From: Spirochaetae bacterium HGW-Spirochaetae-5
GTDB taxonomy: Bacteria > Spirochaetota > UBA4802 > UBA5550
Assembly (NCBI GenBank): GCA_002839285.1
Contig: PGXT01000017.1
Span: 957-34,020 of the forward strand
Reading direction: 5' to 3'
Length of the DNA stretch: 33,064 bases
The notes under the pieces are model-generated. The model was not told the DNA's origin and did no database searches. It saw only the letters and a program-made list of their open reading frames with translations. Below, one piece after another: positions 6,682 to 14,752 of this stretch. The position numbers and the translations under genes were made by a program. The first letter of the stretch is position 1. Each line of letters opens with the position of its first letter.

Positions 6682-7326
6682 ATGAAAGTTATTGAAGTAG
6701 AAGGACGAACTCCGGATGATGCGACTAAAAGAGCCATGGCAGAACTTGGTATCAGAGATACCTCTAAAGTTACAGTTGAAATTATAGACCCGGGTAAGAG
6801 CGGGATTTTCGGATTCGGTGTTTCAAGACCGGCCAAGGTAAGAATTTATTATAATGAAAGTACAGAAAATGTCGGTGCTAAAGTAAAAGAGCTTCTTCTT
6901 GCTCTTCTCTCAAGAATGGATATTGAGGGTGGAGTTAAGGATCTTAAAGAGAGTGAAAGTAAAGTTTATGTTGAGCTTGAGAGCAAAACCAGTTCAGGTC
7001 TTCTGATAGGGAAGAAGGGAAAGACTCTTGAAGCGCTTCAGTTTATGATCAATCTTATGATCAACAACAGCACGGGAAGCGAAAAAAAGATTATCCTGGA
7101 TATCGAATCTTATAGAGATAAGAGAGAAAAAGCTCTGAAGAAGATGTCAAGAGACATCGCTTTTAAAGTTATCAAAACGGGAAGACCGATGATTCTTGAA
7201 CCGATGAATCCTTTTGAGAGAAGACTGATACACCTTACTCTGCAGAATGACAAGAGAGTTACAACCAAGAGTGAAGGGCAGGGGATATACAGAAAGATAA
7301 AAATTTCTCCGGCTGTCAGAAAATAA
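6682..7326 (+). CDS. jag: Jag/KhpB RNA-binding protein (Jag-N, KH, R3H)
   Basis: A 214-residue protein with the three family domains in order: Jag-N (about 1-55, with VEGRTPDDATKRAMAELGI and GKSGIFGFGVSRPAKV), a KH domain with the GKKG loop (about 75-150) and an R3H domain (about 155-214, with MNPFERRLIHL). Jag/KhpB proteins bind RNA, and in Gram-positives they affect cell-wall synthesis and division; the role in diderms is less clear. It is usually encoded after yidC, as here, although a 202-base gap separates the two. GGGAGG lies nine bases before the ATG. It ends one base before mnmE, so the two genes are probably cotranscribed. Confidence 0.95.
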   Translation: MKVIEVEGRTPDDATKRAMAELGIRDTSKVTVEIIDPGKSGIFGFGVSRPAKVRIYYNESTENVGAKVKELLLALLSRMDIEGGVKDLKESESKVYVELESKTSSGLLIGKKGKTLEALQFMINLMINNSTGSEKKIILDIESYRDKREKALKKMSRDIAFKVIKTGRPMILEPMNPFERRLIHLTLQNDKRVTTKSEGQGIYRKIKISPAVRK

Positions 7327-7327
7327 G

Positions 7328-8683
7328 ATGTTTAATGATACAATCTGCGCGCCGGCAAGTGCGCCGGTTAATTCATCACTTGCAATAATACGGATAAGCG
7401 GCCCTGACTCATACGGGGCCGCTTGTTCTTTCTTCTCAGCTCCTAAAAATATAAAACATAGAAACGCTGCATACGGTTCGATAATTGAAAATGGTTCTAT
7501 TATCGATGATGTAATTCTTATATACTACAAGTCACCGTCGAGTTTTACAGGTGAGGATATGGTGGAGATATTCTGTCACGGTAATCATCTTGTTGTTGGC
7601 CATATTCTCCGTATGCTTTATAGACTTAATATCAGAATTGCCGAACCGGGCGAATTTTCAAAGAGAGCTTTTCTTAATGGGAAGATGGATCTTACCGAGG
7701 CCGAGGCTATAAACACGCTTATCAACGCACGGAGCGACTGGGAGATAAAAGCCTCTATCGCGCAGATGCACGGTTCGCTTAAGTCTGTTGTGGATAAACT
7801 GCGCGATGATGTTATTCTGCTTAAGGCGGATATTGAAGCGGGGATAGATTTTTCCGATCAGGATATTGAGTTTGTCTCCAATGAGGCGAGTCTTAAAATT
7901 GTCGGGAAGATTGCATCTTCTCTGAGTGATCTTCGCGGAAGATGTGCAATGGGGAACAGGACTGCCCGGGGTATTGACGTCACTCTGGCCGGGCGCCCGA
8001 ATGTGGGTAAATCGAGCCTTCTTAATCTGATACTCAACGAAGAGCGCGCAATAGTCTCGGATATTCCGGGTACTACCCGTGACCTTATTAAAGAGAGTGT
8101 GCAGATAGGAGGGGTCCGGATCAATTTAACCGATACTGCCGGTCTCGGTACACCGGGTGATGATATCGAACGGATGGGGATTGAACTCTCACGCAAAAAC
8201 ATCGGGTCTGCTTCTCTTGTGCTTATGGTTATCGACGCCGCTGCAGGGGTAACCGGTGAAGATAAGGAGATCATTGCAGGACTTGACGGAAAAAAAGTAA
8301 TTTATGTTCTTAATAAAACTGACTTAACCGGAACTGACCGGAAAGATATTATTTCATCTGAAACAGGTCTTACCTTTATTCCTGTATCTGCAAAACTCGG
8401 TACAGGATTTAAAGATCTGGAGAGAGAGATTGCATCTGTAATTGCAGAGGAGTTTGTTAATTTTGATAATTCATTTCTTGCCGATGAACGGATAATTTCC
8501 ATTATCGATTCATCAATTGAAATTGTAGAAAGAACAACGGGACTCCTTACCCGGAAAGAGCCGGGAGAGATTGTAGCATTCGAACTTGATGAACTGATTC
8601 AGAAGCTCTCCGATGTTACCGGCGAGATTACCACAGAGGATGTGCTAGGATCGATCTTCAGCAGGTTCTGTATAGGTAAGTAG
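7328..8683 (+). CDS. mnmE: tRNA modification GTPase MnmE
   Basis: A 451-residue GTPase. With MnmG it builds the (carboxymethyl)aminomethyl group on U34 of tRNAs reading two-codon boxes. It has an N-terminal tetrahydrofolate-binding domain (1-120, beginning FNDTICAPASAPVNSSLAIIR), a helical domain and an inserted G domain with G1 GRPNVGKSS (about 222), the IPGTTRD segment, DTAG and NKTD. The C-terminal FCIGK motif holds the catalytic cysteine. Length is normal and nothing essential is missing. Start at 7328 follows the jag stop by one base, consistent with coupling. No mnmG follows. Confidence 0.97.
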   Translation: MFNDTICAPASAPVNSSLAIIRISGPDSYGAACSFFSAPKNIKHRNAAYGSIIENGSIIDDVILIYYKSPSSFTGEDMVEIFCHGNHLVVGHILRMLYRLNIRIAEPGEFSKRAFLNGKMDLTEAEAINTLINARSDWEIKASIAQMHGSLKSVVDKLRDDVILLKADIEAGIDFSDQDIEFVSNEASLKIVGKIASSLSDLRGRCAMGNRTARGIDVTLAGRPNVGKSSLLNLILNEERAIVSDIPGTTRDLIKESVQIGGVRINLTDTAGLGTPGDDIERMGIELSRKNIGSASLVLMVIDAAAGVTGEDKEIIAGLDGKKVIYVLNKTDLTGTDRKDIISSETGLTFIPVSAKLGTGFKDLEREIASVIAEEFVNFDNSFLADERIISIIDSSIEIVERTTGLLTRKEPGEIVAFELDELIQKLSDVTGEITTEDVLGSIFSRFCIGK

Positions 8684-8940
8684 GATATTATCCTGCTTCT
8701 TTTAAGCCCCCCTCCGGGGCAATGCCATTAAGTTAAGAGATTCTAAATTTTTCATGCATAATTCTGCAGCACCAAATGCCCGGCCCCCTAAATCCCCGGT
8801 CGTTGGACTTTCAAACAATAGCGTAAAATTCATTTATTTTAACGTAATTTTTTCATAACAAATGTCTTTTAAAGCCCCCCTCCGGGGGGTTGGGGGGCTG
8901 TTAACTTAATGATATTGTTTTGCGGGCTAATGACTTCTTT
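8684..8940. repeat. GC-rich palindromic repeat region between mnmE and the PurF-like gene
   Basis: Two copies of AAGCCCCCCTCCGGGG (near 8704 and 8873) occur here, and the second continues into a GGGGTTGGGGGG run. CATTAAGTTAA near 8727 and TTAACTTAATG near 8909 form an inverted repeat about 180 bases apart. The layout resembles a small non-autonomous repeat element. It lies between convergent genes and may also end transcription. No ORF is supported. Confidence 0.5.
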
Positions 8941-10344
8941 TCAAAAATAACTCGTACCGTCCCAGCAGTGTGTACACAGCTGTTCTTTCGGGAGTCCTAT
9001 CGCTTCAACAAGATCATCCAGTGTCTGATAACGGAGACTGGTGAGTTTAAGCCGTTTACAGATCAGATCTACCATAGCCTTGTGCCGGTCTGAACCGTCT
9101 TGTGCATAATCTGACAGCGCAGTTGTTTCGGCCCCTTCAATCTCCAGTATAGCCTTTCTCCCCGCAAGATCAAGTGTTGAACGTGATGTTGAAAAATTTA
9201 AGAATTCGCATGGATGAATAAGACATGGGCAGGCAATCCTCATGTGAATTTCACGGGCTCCGTATTCGTGAAGAATTTCCACATTGTCCTGAAGCTGTGT
9301 TCCCCGGACGACTGAATCGTCACAGAAAATAATTTTTTTCCCGTTTATAATTTCTTTGATCGGGATAAGTTTCATCCTTGCCACAAGGTCACGCATCTTC
9401 TGGTTCTGGGGCATAAAGCTTCTCGGCCAGGTGGGGGTGTATTTCACATATGGCCGCATGTATGGAATTCCCGATTCATGGGCAAACCCAAGGGCATGTC
9501 CGATACCTGAGTCAGGGATTCCCCCGACGAAATCCGCTTCGGCATCTTCGCGGCGCGCAAGTGCCGCACCGCATCTGTAGCGGACCTGTTCGGTATTAAT
9601 ACCTTCATAACTTGAAGCTGGATATCCGTAGTAGACCCAGAGAAATGAGCATACCTGCATCTTCTCTCCCGGTTTCTGAATCTGTTCAACCCCTTCAGCT
9701 GTCATCAGAAGAATTTCTCCAGGACCGGCAGTTCGTTCAACTTCAAATCCCAGGTTGGGGAAAGCGCTGGACTCTGAACTGGCTGCGTATGCATCCTCTC
9801 TTTTACCTATTATCAGCGGTGTTCTGCCGAGTTTATCACGTGCTGCATAGACACCTTTTTCAGTAAGCAGCAGCATTGAACATGATCCCTTAATCCGGCT
9901 CTGGGCATATTTTATACCCTCTTCAAAACTGCTTTTAAGACTTATCAGTGTCCCTGCAATTTCCGTCGGGCTTGGCCCGCCGCTGTTTGTTTCGGACAGA
10001 TGGATATTCTGTGAAAATATCTCTTTAACCAGTTCATCTGCGTTGGTGATTTTTCCCACCATTACCAGGGCAAACCGTCCCAGGTGTGAGAAGAGAACAA
10101 TAGGCTGAGCGTCAGTATCGCTGATTACACCTATACCCATATTCCCCTTAAGGTCCCCCAGGTCAGGTTCGAATTTGTTTCTGAAGTATGCATTTTCGAG
10201 ATTGTGTATTGATCGATGAATACCATCACGGCTTATTGTTGCTATCCCCCCTCTTCTGGTTCCAAGGTGAGACAGATAATCTGTTCCGTAAAATAGCTCG
10301 TTTATGCACTCTGTTTTGGAAGTGCAGGCAAATATACCACCCAT
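8941..10344 (-). CDS. PurF-like amidophosphoribosyltransferase with degenerate glutaminase domain
   Basis: A 467-residue protein with the two-domain plan of glutamine PRPP amidotransferase, the first enzyme of purine synthesis. The C-terminal phosphoribosyltransferase half looks intact: the PRPP loop IIFCDDSVVRGTQ and GGIPDSGIGHALGFA are present. The N-terminal Ntn-hydrolase half is altered. The family starts with a nucleophilic cysteine (MCGI...), but here the start is MGGIFAC, with glycine in that place. The usual RYST and HNGNxxN segments read GVISD and MVGKITN. The start is certain, because AGGAG precedes the ATG by six bases. I infer no glutamine hydrolysis, with ammonia used instead or a different role. 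It is probably the last gene of the liv-like operon, 27 bases after the IMPase-family gene. Confidence 0.85.
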   Translation of the reverse strand: MGGIFACTSKTECINELFYGTDYLSHLGTRRGGIATISRDGIHRSIHNLENAYFRNKFEPDLGDLKGNMGIGVISDTDAQPIVLFSHLGRFALVMVGKITNADELVKEIFSQNIHLSETNSGGPSPTEIAGTLISLKSSFEEGIKYAQSRIKGSCSMLLLTEKGVYAARDKLGRTPLIIGKREDAYAASSESSAFPNLGFEVERTAGPGEILLMTAEGVEQIQKPGEKMQVCSFLWVYYGYPASSYEGINTEQVRYRCGAALARREDAEADFVGGIPDSGIGHALGFAHESGIPYMRPYVKYTPTWPRSFMPQNQKMRDLVARMKLIPIKEIINGKKIIFCDDSVVRGTQLQDNVEILHEYGAREIHMRIACPCLIHPCEFLNFSTSRSTLDLAGRKAILEIEGAETTALSDYAQDGSDRHKAMVDLICKRLKLTSLRYQTLDDLVEAIGLPKEQLCTHCWDGTSYF

Positions 10345-10371
10345 GGTGACTCCTATGTTTATTGGATAATG

Positions 10372-11184
10372 TTATCGGTGAAAGATGTTTTTTATAATTT
10401 CGAAATCTCCCGAATTATATGCTACTGCATAATCTTCAAGCTCGAATTTATTTTCAATTATTGCTTTAAAGTCAAGATCGCGGCCGTTAAGATATTTAAG
10501 GCTTACGCCGGCTTTCAGTAAAACCGGTATCGCTCCGGCCCAGTCCCACAGGTATGATTTCCCGATAAAGGCAAGAAGACGGTTTCTTGCATTGTCAGCG
10601 GTAAGGCATGCGTGGAGTGCCGTTGATCCCAGGTTCCGTACCTTCCCGGGGAAGCCGGTTATAGTGACATCCTTGATTTCAGATGAATAAAAAATATTGG
10701 TCTCTTTTTCGATTTCAATATCGGGATCGGATATAAGTCTCTTTCCGTTGAGGTAAGAGCTTTCATCATCGTTGTAGAAGAGCAGATCAGAACCGGGAGA
10801 GAAGACAAATCCGTATAACGGTGTGTATCCTCTGAATATTCCAACTGATATGCACCATATGGGGAGATGCATGCTGAACATGGCGGTTCCGTCTATGGGA
10901 TCGATAATGACTGAAATTTTATCTCCGGAAAAATCTGTTATCCTGTGGGTCTCCTCTTCGGAGATAAATTGAAAATTGCTGAACCGTCCGGATATCTTTT
11001 CTGTAAGGTAGTTCTGTACCCATATGTCGGCCTGAGTAACGATGGAACTGTCCTCTTTTCTTGTTACATCGAGTTTGCCCCGCTGCATCTGCAGAGCGGT
11101 TGAGCCTGCAATATTTATTATATTCAGAATGAATGTAATATCATTTTGTGTAAGAAGAGTCGGATTAACAGAAGCCGGTATCAG
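10372..11184 (-). CDS. Inositol monophosphatase family protein, probable CTG start
   Basis: A Mg2+-dependent phosphatase of the IMPase/FBPase/CysQ superfamily. The metal-binding motifs are present: EEET, DPIDGT and WDWAGA. The substrate cannot be told from sequence; inositol phosphate, PAP and histidinol phosphate are all possible. From the first ATG (11088) the protein would have 238 residues and lack the usual N-terminal helix. The frame is open upstream without ATG, GTG or TTG, and a CTG at 11184 has GGGAG seven bases before it. That gives 270 residues, the normal family length, and a helix (LLTQNDITFILNIINIAG) as expected. I infer this start; it begins two bases after the LivF stop codon. 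Confidence 0.85.
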   Translation of the reverse strand: MIPASVNPTLLTQNDITFILNIINIAGSTALQMQRGKLDVTRKEDSSIVTQADIWVQNYLTEKISGRFSNFQFISEEETHRITDFSGDKISVIIDPIDGTAMFSMHLPIWCISVGIFRGYTPLYGFVFSPGSDLLFYNDDESSYLNGKRLISDPDIEIEKETNIFYSSEIKDVTITGFPGKVRNLGSTALHACLTADNARNRLLAFIGKSYLWDWAGAIPVLLKAGVSLKYLNGRDLDFKAIIENKFELEDYAVAYNSGDFEIIKNIFHR

Positions 11185-11186
11185 GG

Positions 11187-11930
11187 TTATTCTCCCAGAT
11201 ACGCGGCTTTTACTTTAGGATTCTCAAGAAGATTTGAACTTAAATCCTCGAGAATTATATTTCCGGTTTCCATGACATAACCTTTGTCAGAAATACTGAG
11301 AGCCATTTTTGCGTTCTGCTCAACAAGAAATATTGTAACCTTTTCCTCTCTGCTGATTTTTGAAATTGTCGCAAAGATATTCTGTATGATTAAGGGGGCT
11401 AGTCCAAGGGCTGGTTCATCGAGAAGAAGAAGTTTTGGAGAACTCATCAGTGCCCGTGCTATTGCAAGCATCTGCTGCTCTCCGCCGGATAAAGATCCTG
11501 CAAGCTGTTTTCTTCTGTCGCGCAGTATCCCGAACATTTCGTATTTCTCTTCTATGCGGCGTTTTTTTTCAGCTTTGTCTCTCAGGAGATATGCGCCCAT
11601 TTCAAGATTTTCAAGTACTGTCATTTCAGGGAAAACCCCTCTCCCTTCGGGGACCAGAGATATGCCTGATGCAATAATTTTATCAGTGGGAAGGTTAAGT
11701 TTTCTGTTCTTACCCGCATCCCGTATAGAGCTTCCGTTAAATGTTATATTTCCATTAGTGAGGGATTCAAGCCCCACTATTGATTTCAGAAGGGTGGATT
11801 TTCCTGCACCGTTTGCACCGATAAGTGAAACAATTTCACCCTCTGCAACATTGAGATTTACCCCTTTTAATGCCTGAATATTACCGTAGTTTACACGGAC
11901 ATCTTTAAGTTCCAGTATTTTATTAGTCAT
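11187..11930 (-). CDS. livF: Branched-chain amino acid-type ABC transporter ATPase LivF
   Basis: A 247-residue ATPase of the hydrophobic amino acid uptake (HAAT) family. It has Walker A GANGAGKST (about 36-44), signature LSGGEQQMLAIARAL and Walker B LLLLDEP. The phrases SLVPEGRGVFPEMTVLENLEMGAY and FLVEQNAKMAL are typical of LivF. It works on the cytoplasmic face with LivG to drive LivHM. It overlaps livG by eight bases, so translation is likely coupled. The true substrate may be branched-chain amino acids, other amino acids, urea or a short amide; the sequence does not decide. Confidence 0.95.
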   Translation of the reverse strand: MTNKILELKDVRVNYGNIQALKGVNLNVAEGEIVSLIGANGAGKSTLLKSIVGLESLTNGNITFNGSSIRDAGKNRKLNLPTDKIIASGISLVPEGRGVFPEMTVLENLEMGAYLLRDKAEKKRRIEEKYEMFGILRDRRKQLAGSLSGGEQQMLAIARALMSSPKLLLLDEPALGLAPLIIQNIFATISKISREEKVTIFLVEQNAKMALSISDKGYVMETGNIILEDLSSNLLENPKVKAAYLGE

Positions 11931-12705
11931 CGGTTTTTCCTAAGTAGGCTTCTATAACGTCTTTATTGTTCTGTACCTGTGAGGGGGTACCCTCTGCGAT
12001 TTTTTTCCCGTAGTTTAAAACTATAATTTTATCGCAGATATTCATGACAAGTTTCATATCGTGTTCAATGAGAACCACAGTTATACCAAGATCACGAATC
12101 CGTTTTATTGTTTTCATAAGGCTGTCAGTTTCCTGAGGATTCATCCCTGCAGCAGGCTCATCAAGAAAAAGAATCTCAGGTTCTGTGGCAAGCGCTCTTG
12201 CTATTTCAAGTTCTCTCTGTTTTCCGTAGGGGAGGTTTTTAGCATACTCATCACGCATATCAAGGAGGTTGAAAAAATTAAGCCATTTAATAGAGTTTTC
12301 ATAAATGTCCTTCTCTTCTTTCTTTACGTAAATCCTTCCAAGAATGAAATTCAGAAATTTGTTTTTTACAATTTTCGGGTTGTTCCCTCGGAAATGTCTT
12401 CCAATCATAACATTTTCAAAAACTGTCATATCTTTAAAGAGGCGTATATTCTGAAATGTCCGGGCTATTCCGCTTCGTGTAATTTTATATGCCGGGAGTT
12501 CGGTTATATCCTCCCCCTTGAAAAAAACGTGTCCGCTTGTGGGGAAGTCGAGTCCTGTAATTGTATTAAACAGAGTCGTCTTCCCGGCTCCGTTAGGTCC
12601 GATGAGTCCTGTGATTGAATCTTTGAATATCTCAATATCAACATCGGCAACAGCTATTACTCCGCCGAACTCTCTTCTTAAATTTTGTGTATATAGTAAA
12701 GGCAC
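11923..12705 (-). CDS. livG: Branched-chain amino acid-type ABC transporter ATPase LivG
   Basis: A 260-residue ATPase of the HAAT family, partner of LivF. Walker A is GPNGAGKTT, the signature is PYGKQRELEIARAL (the LivG form, lacking the canonical LSGGQ), and Walker B is ILFLDEPAAGMNP. The ARTFQNIRLFKDMTVFENVMIG segment and the C-terminal GTPSQVQNNKDVIEAYLG also mark LivG. It starts one base after the LivM stop codon, in the operon order binding protein-H-M-G-F. Confidence 0.95.
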   Translation of the reverse strand: MPLLYTQNLRREFGGVIAVADVDIEIFKDSITGLIGPNGAGKTTLFNTITGLDFPTSGHVFFKGEDITELPAYKITRSGIARTFQNIRLFKDMTVFENVMIGRHFRGNNPKIVKNKFLNFILGRIYVKKEEKDIYENSIKWLNFFNLLDMRDEYAKNLPYGKQRELEIARALATEPEILFLDEPAAGMNPQETDSLMKTIKRIRDLGITVVLIEHDMKLVMNICDKIIVLNYGKKIAEGTPSQVQNNKDVIEAYLGKTDD

Positions 12706-12706
12706 T

Positions 12707-13627
12707 TTACTTCTCCAGGTCTGATATTTCTTCTTTTACGATTTTAGCATAATTAAGTTTTATTCGCCCGATTATACCCTGCGGTCTGTAGATCATCATC
12801 AGAACAAGTATCAGTCCGAAGAGTATCTGGTTAAGCTGCGGCGGTATAATATGTGAAATCCCCATAAGTCTGGGGAGCTCCGATGCAAGAACAATTATAA
12901 CAGCTCCGACTATTGTGGCGAAGCTGTTCCCCAGTCCTCCGAGAACCGCCATGCAGAGTATCATTATAGACATCATGAAATCGAAGGTGAGGGGAGCAAC
13001 AGACTGATTGAATGCCGCAAATAAACTCCCGGCAATTCCCGCAAGAAACGCGCCGGTGGTGAAGGCGCCGATCTTGTATTTCGCAGTATTTATCCCCATA
13101 GAAGAAGCGGCAATTTCATCCTCTCTTATTGCTTCAAGGGCGCGTCCCACACGTGATCTTATAATGCGTCTGATGAAATAGTAAGTCGCCGCAACAAATA
13201 TCCAGATTATTACTATCCAGGCCGGTTTGTCCATTGATGATAATGTTGTTCCGAATATTGACGGACCCGGAATTCCGTTGATTCCCATGGGGCCTTTTGT
13301 AACGCTGTCCCAGTTAAGAATAACATTCCGTACTATTTCTCCGAAGCCCAGCGTTGCGATTGCGAGATAGTCCCCCTTCAGTCTCAGTGTGGGAATACCT
13401 ATGAGAATGCCGAAGAGCGAGGCGATAAATCCCGAGATGATCATAGACTCCCAGAACCCCATATGGAATGTGGTCATGAGTACAGCAGTTGTGTAGGCGC
13501 CTATTGCAAGAAATCCCGCCTGACATAGAGAAAGCAGCCCGGTGTATCCTACGATAAGGTTAAGTCCCATTGCCGCAATGGCGTAGATTCCTATATAGAT
13601 AAAGATCAGTAATATAAAATTGAGCAT
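12707..13627 (-). CDS. livM: Branched-chain amino acid-type ABC transporter permease LivM
   Basis: A 306-residue inner-membrane permease with about eight to ten hydrophobic segments. Typical LivM features are the start MGLNLIVGYTGLLSLCQAGFLAIGAYTTAVL, GDYLAIATLGFGEIVRNV and GRALEAIREDEIAASSMGIN (the coupling loop to the ATPases). It ends one base before livG and starts two bases after livH, so the four core transporter genes form a tight operon. Confidence 0.94.
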   Translation of the reverse strand: MLNFILLIFIYIGIYAIAAMGLNLIVGYTGLLSLCQAGFLAIGAYTTAVLMTTFHMGFWESMIISGFIASLFGILIGIPTLRLKGDYLAIATLGFGEIVRNVILNWDSVTKGPMGINGIPGPSIFGTTLSSMDKPAWIVIIWIFVAATYYFIRRIIRSRVGRALEAIREDEIAASSMGINTAKYKIGAFTTGAFLAGIAGSLFAAFNQSVAPLTFDFMMSIMILCMAVLGGLGNSFATIVGAVIIVLASELPRLMGISHIIPPQLNQILFGLILVLMMIYRPQGIIGRIKLNYAKIVKEEISDLEK

Positions 13628-13629
13628 CT

Positions 13630-14562
13630 CTAAACCTTTTCCCTGATATTCTTCATTAAAATTCCGCTTGGTCTGAGAAGGAGTATCAGAATAAGTACCG
13701 AAAATGCAATGGTGTCTTTCAGTCCCTGCGGTATGCCGAGTATTACAACTCCGAATGTTTCAAGAAGTCCCAGAATTATTCCTCCAAGCATTGCGCCGCT
13801 GATGTTTCCTATACCGCCCACAACTGCGGCGATAAAAGCTTTTAAGCCCGCCATTGTTCCCATTGTTGGGTAGACTTTGTATTCAAGCGCTATTAAAACA
13901 CCGGCTACAGCGGCAAGAGCTGATCCGATGGCAAATGTCAGTGATATGATGAGGTTTACGTTTATTCCCATAAGAGCCGCAACGGGCTGGTTCTGACTGG
14001 TGGCCCTCATTGCCTTTCCGAGTCTTGTTCTGTCTACAAAAAGTTTAAGTCCTGCCATCATAATAAGACCTACGGCAAGTATCATAAGCTGGTTCGGGGT
14101 AATGCTTGATCCTCCGATATCCATTGAGGAGTTGTTGAACGGGTATTCAAATTTTTTGGATTTTGTTCCGAAAAACAATGCTGCCAGATTTGCAAGGATA
14201 ATAGAAACTCCAATTGCGCTGAGGAGAGGAGCAAGTCTTGGGGCTTTCCGGAGCGGCTTGTATGCGACCTTTTCAATCACCACTCCGAGTATTGCGCTTG
14301 CAATCATTGCTATGACAAGAGCAGCGATAAATATTCCAATTGTATATGCGGCCCCTTTTGACGGGTCGTAGAGGAAATAGTAGAAATAGTATCCGGCATA
14401 TGTACCGGCCATGAGAATTTCACCGTGAGCAAAATTTATAAATTTAAGAATACCGTATACCATTGTGTAGCCCAGGGCTATCAGCGAGTATATGGCGCCC
14501 AGGGTCAGTCCGTTTATCAGGTGCTGCAGCAGCTCATTCGATGGTATGTTGAAAAGATTCAT
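13630..14562 (-). CDS. livH: Branched-chain amino acid-type ABC transporter permease LivH
   Basis: A 310-residue inner-membrane permease. LivH features include LQHLINGLTLGAIYSLIALGYTMVYGILKFINFAHGE near the N-terminus, the coupling loop LGKAMRATSQNQPVAALMGIN and VVGGIGNISGAMLGGIILGLLE. It has about eight membrane helices and pairs with LivM as the translocation channel. It is separated from the binding-protein gene by about 190 bases carrying a palindromic repeat, so the transporter core may be transcribed both by read-through and at a different level. Confidence 0.94.
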   Translation of the reverse strand: MNLFNIPSNELLQHLINGLTLGAIYSLIALGYTMVYGILKFINFAHGEILMAGTYAGYYFYYFLYDPSKGAAYTIGIFIAALVIAMIASAILGVVIEKVAYKPLRKAPRLAPLLSAIGVSIILANLAALFFGTKSKKFEYPFNNSSMDIGGSSITPNQLMILAVGLIMMAGLKLFVDRTRLGKAMRATSQNQPVAALMGINVNLIISLTFAIGSALAAVAGVLIALEYKVYPTMGTMAGLKAFIAAVVGGIGNISGAMLGGIILGLLETFGVVILGIPQGLKDTIAFSVLILILLLRPSGILMKNIREKV

Positions 14563-14752
14563 CCGTTTACTTCCTTAGATCTATGAATAAAAAGGGGTTG
14601 TCTTAATAATCCGGAAATTCCTCCCCCTCCATGGGGGAGGCTAGGAGGGGGTGAAATAGTTGATGTCAACATCTTTCAATCACCCTCCCCGGCCCCTCCC
14701 ATCAAGGGATGAGAGAAATCCGGCGTTTAGCTCAACCCTTTTTTAAGTATGA
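14563..14752. repeat. Palindromic repeat between binding-protein and livH genes
   Basis: An imperfect inverted repeat covers about 14610-14725. CCTCCCCCTCCATGGGGGAGG forms a local hairpin, and GGAGGGGGTGA near 14651 pairs with TCACCCTCCCC near 14679. A small palindrome GTTGATGTCAAC lies at the centre. Placed between the abundant binding protein and the permease genes, it may dampen downstream expression or protect the upstream mRNA end. That role is inferred from position; no ORF is present. Confidence 0.5.

Noticed and set aside
7858-8274. 138-residue minus-strand frame inside mnmE
   Set aside because: A shadow of the mnmE GTPase domain; serine/arginine-rich composition comes from the opposite strand.
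11284-11877. 197-residue plus-strand frame opposite livF
   Set aside because: Shadow of livF, whose Walker motifs and operon position are clear.
12061-12618. 185-residue plus-strand frame opposite livG
   Set aside because: Shadow of livG; no features of its own.
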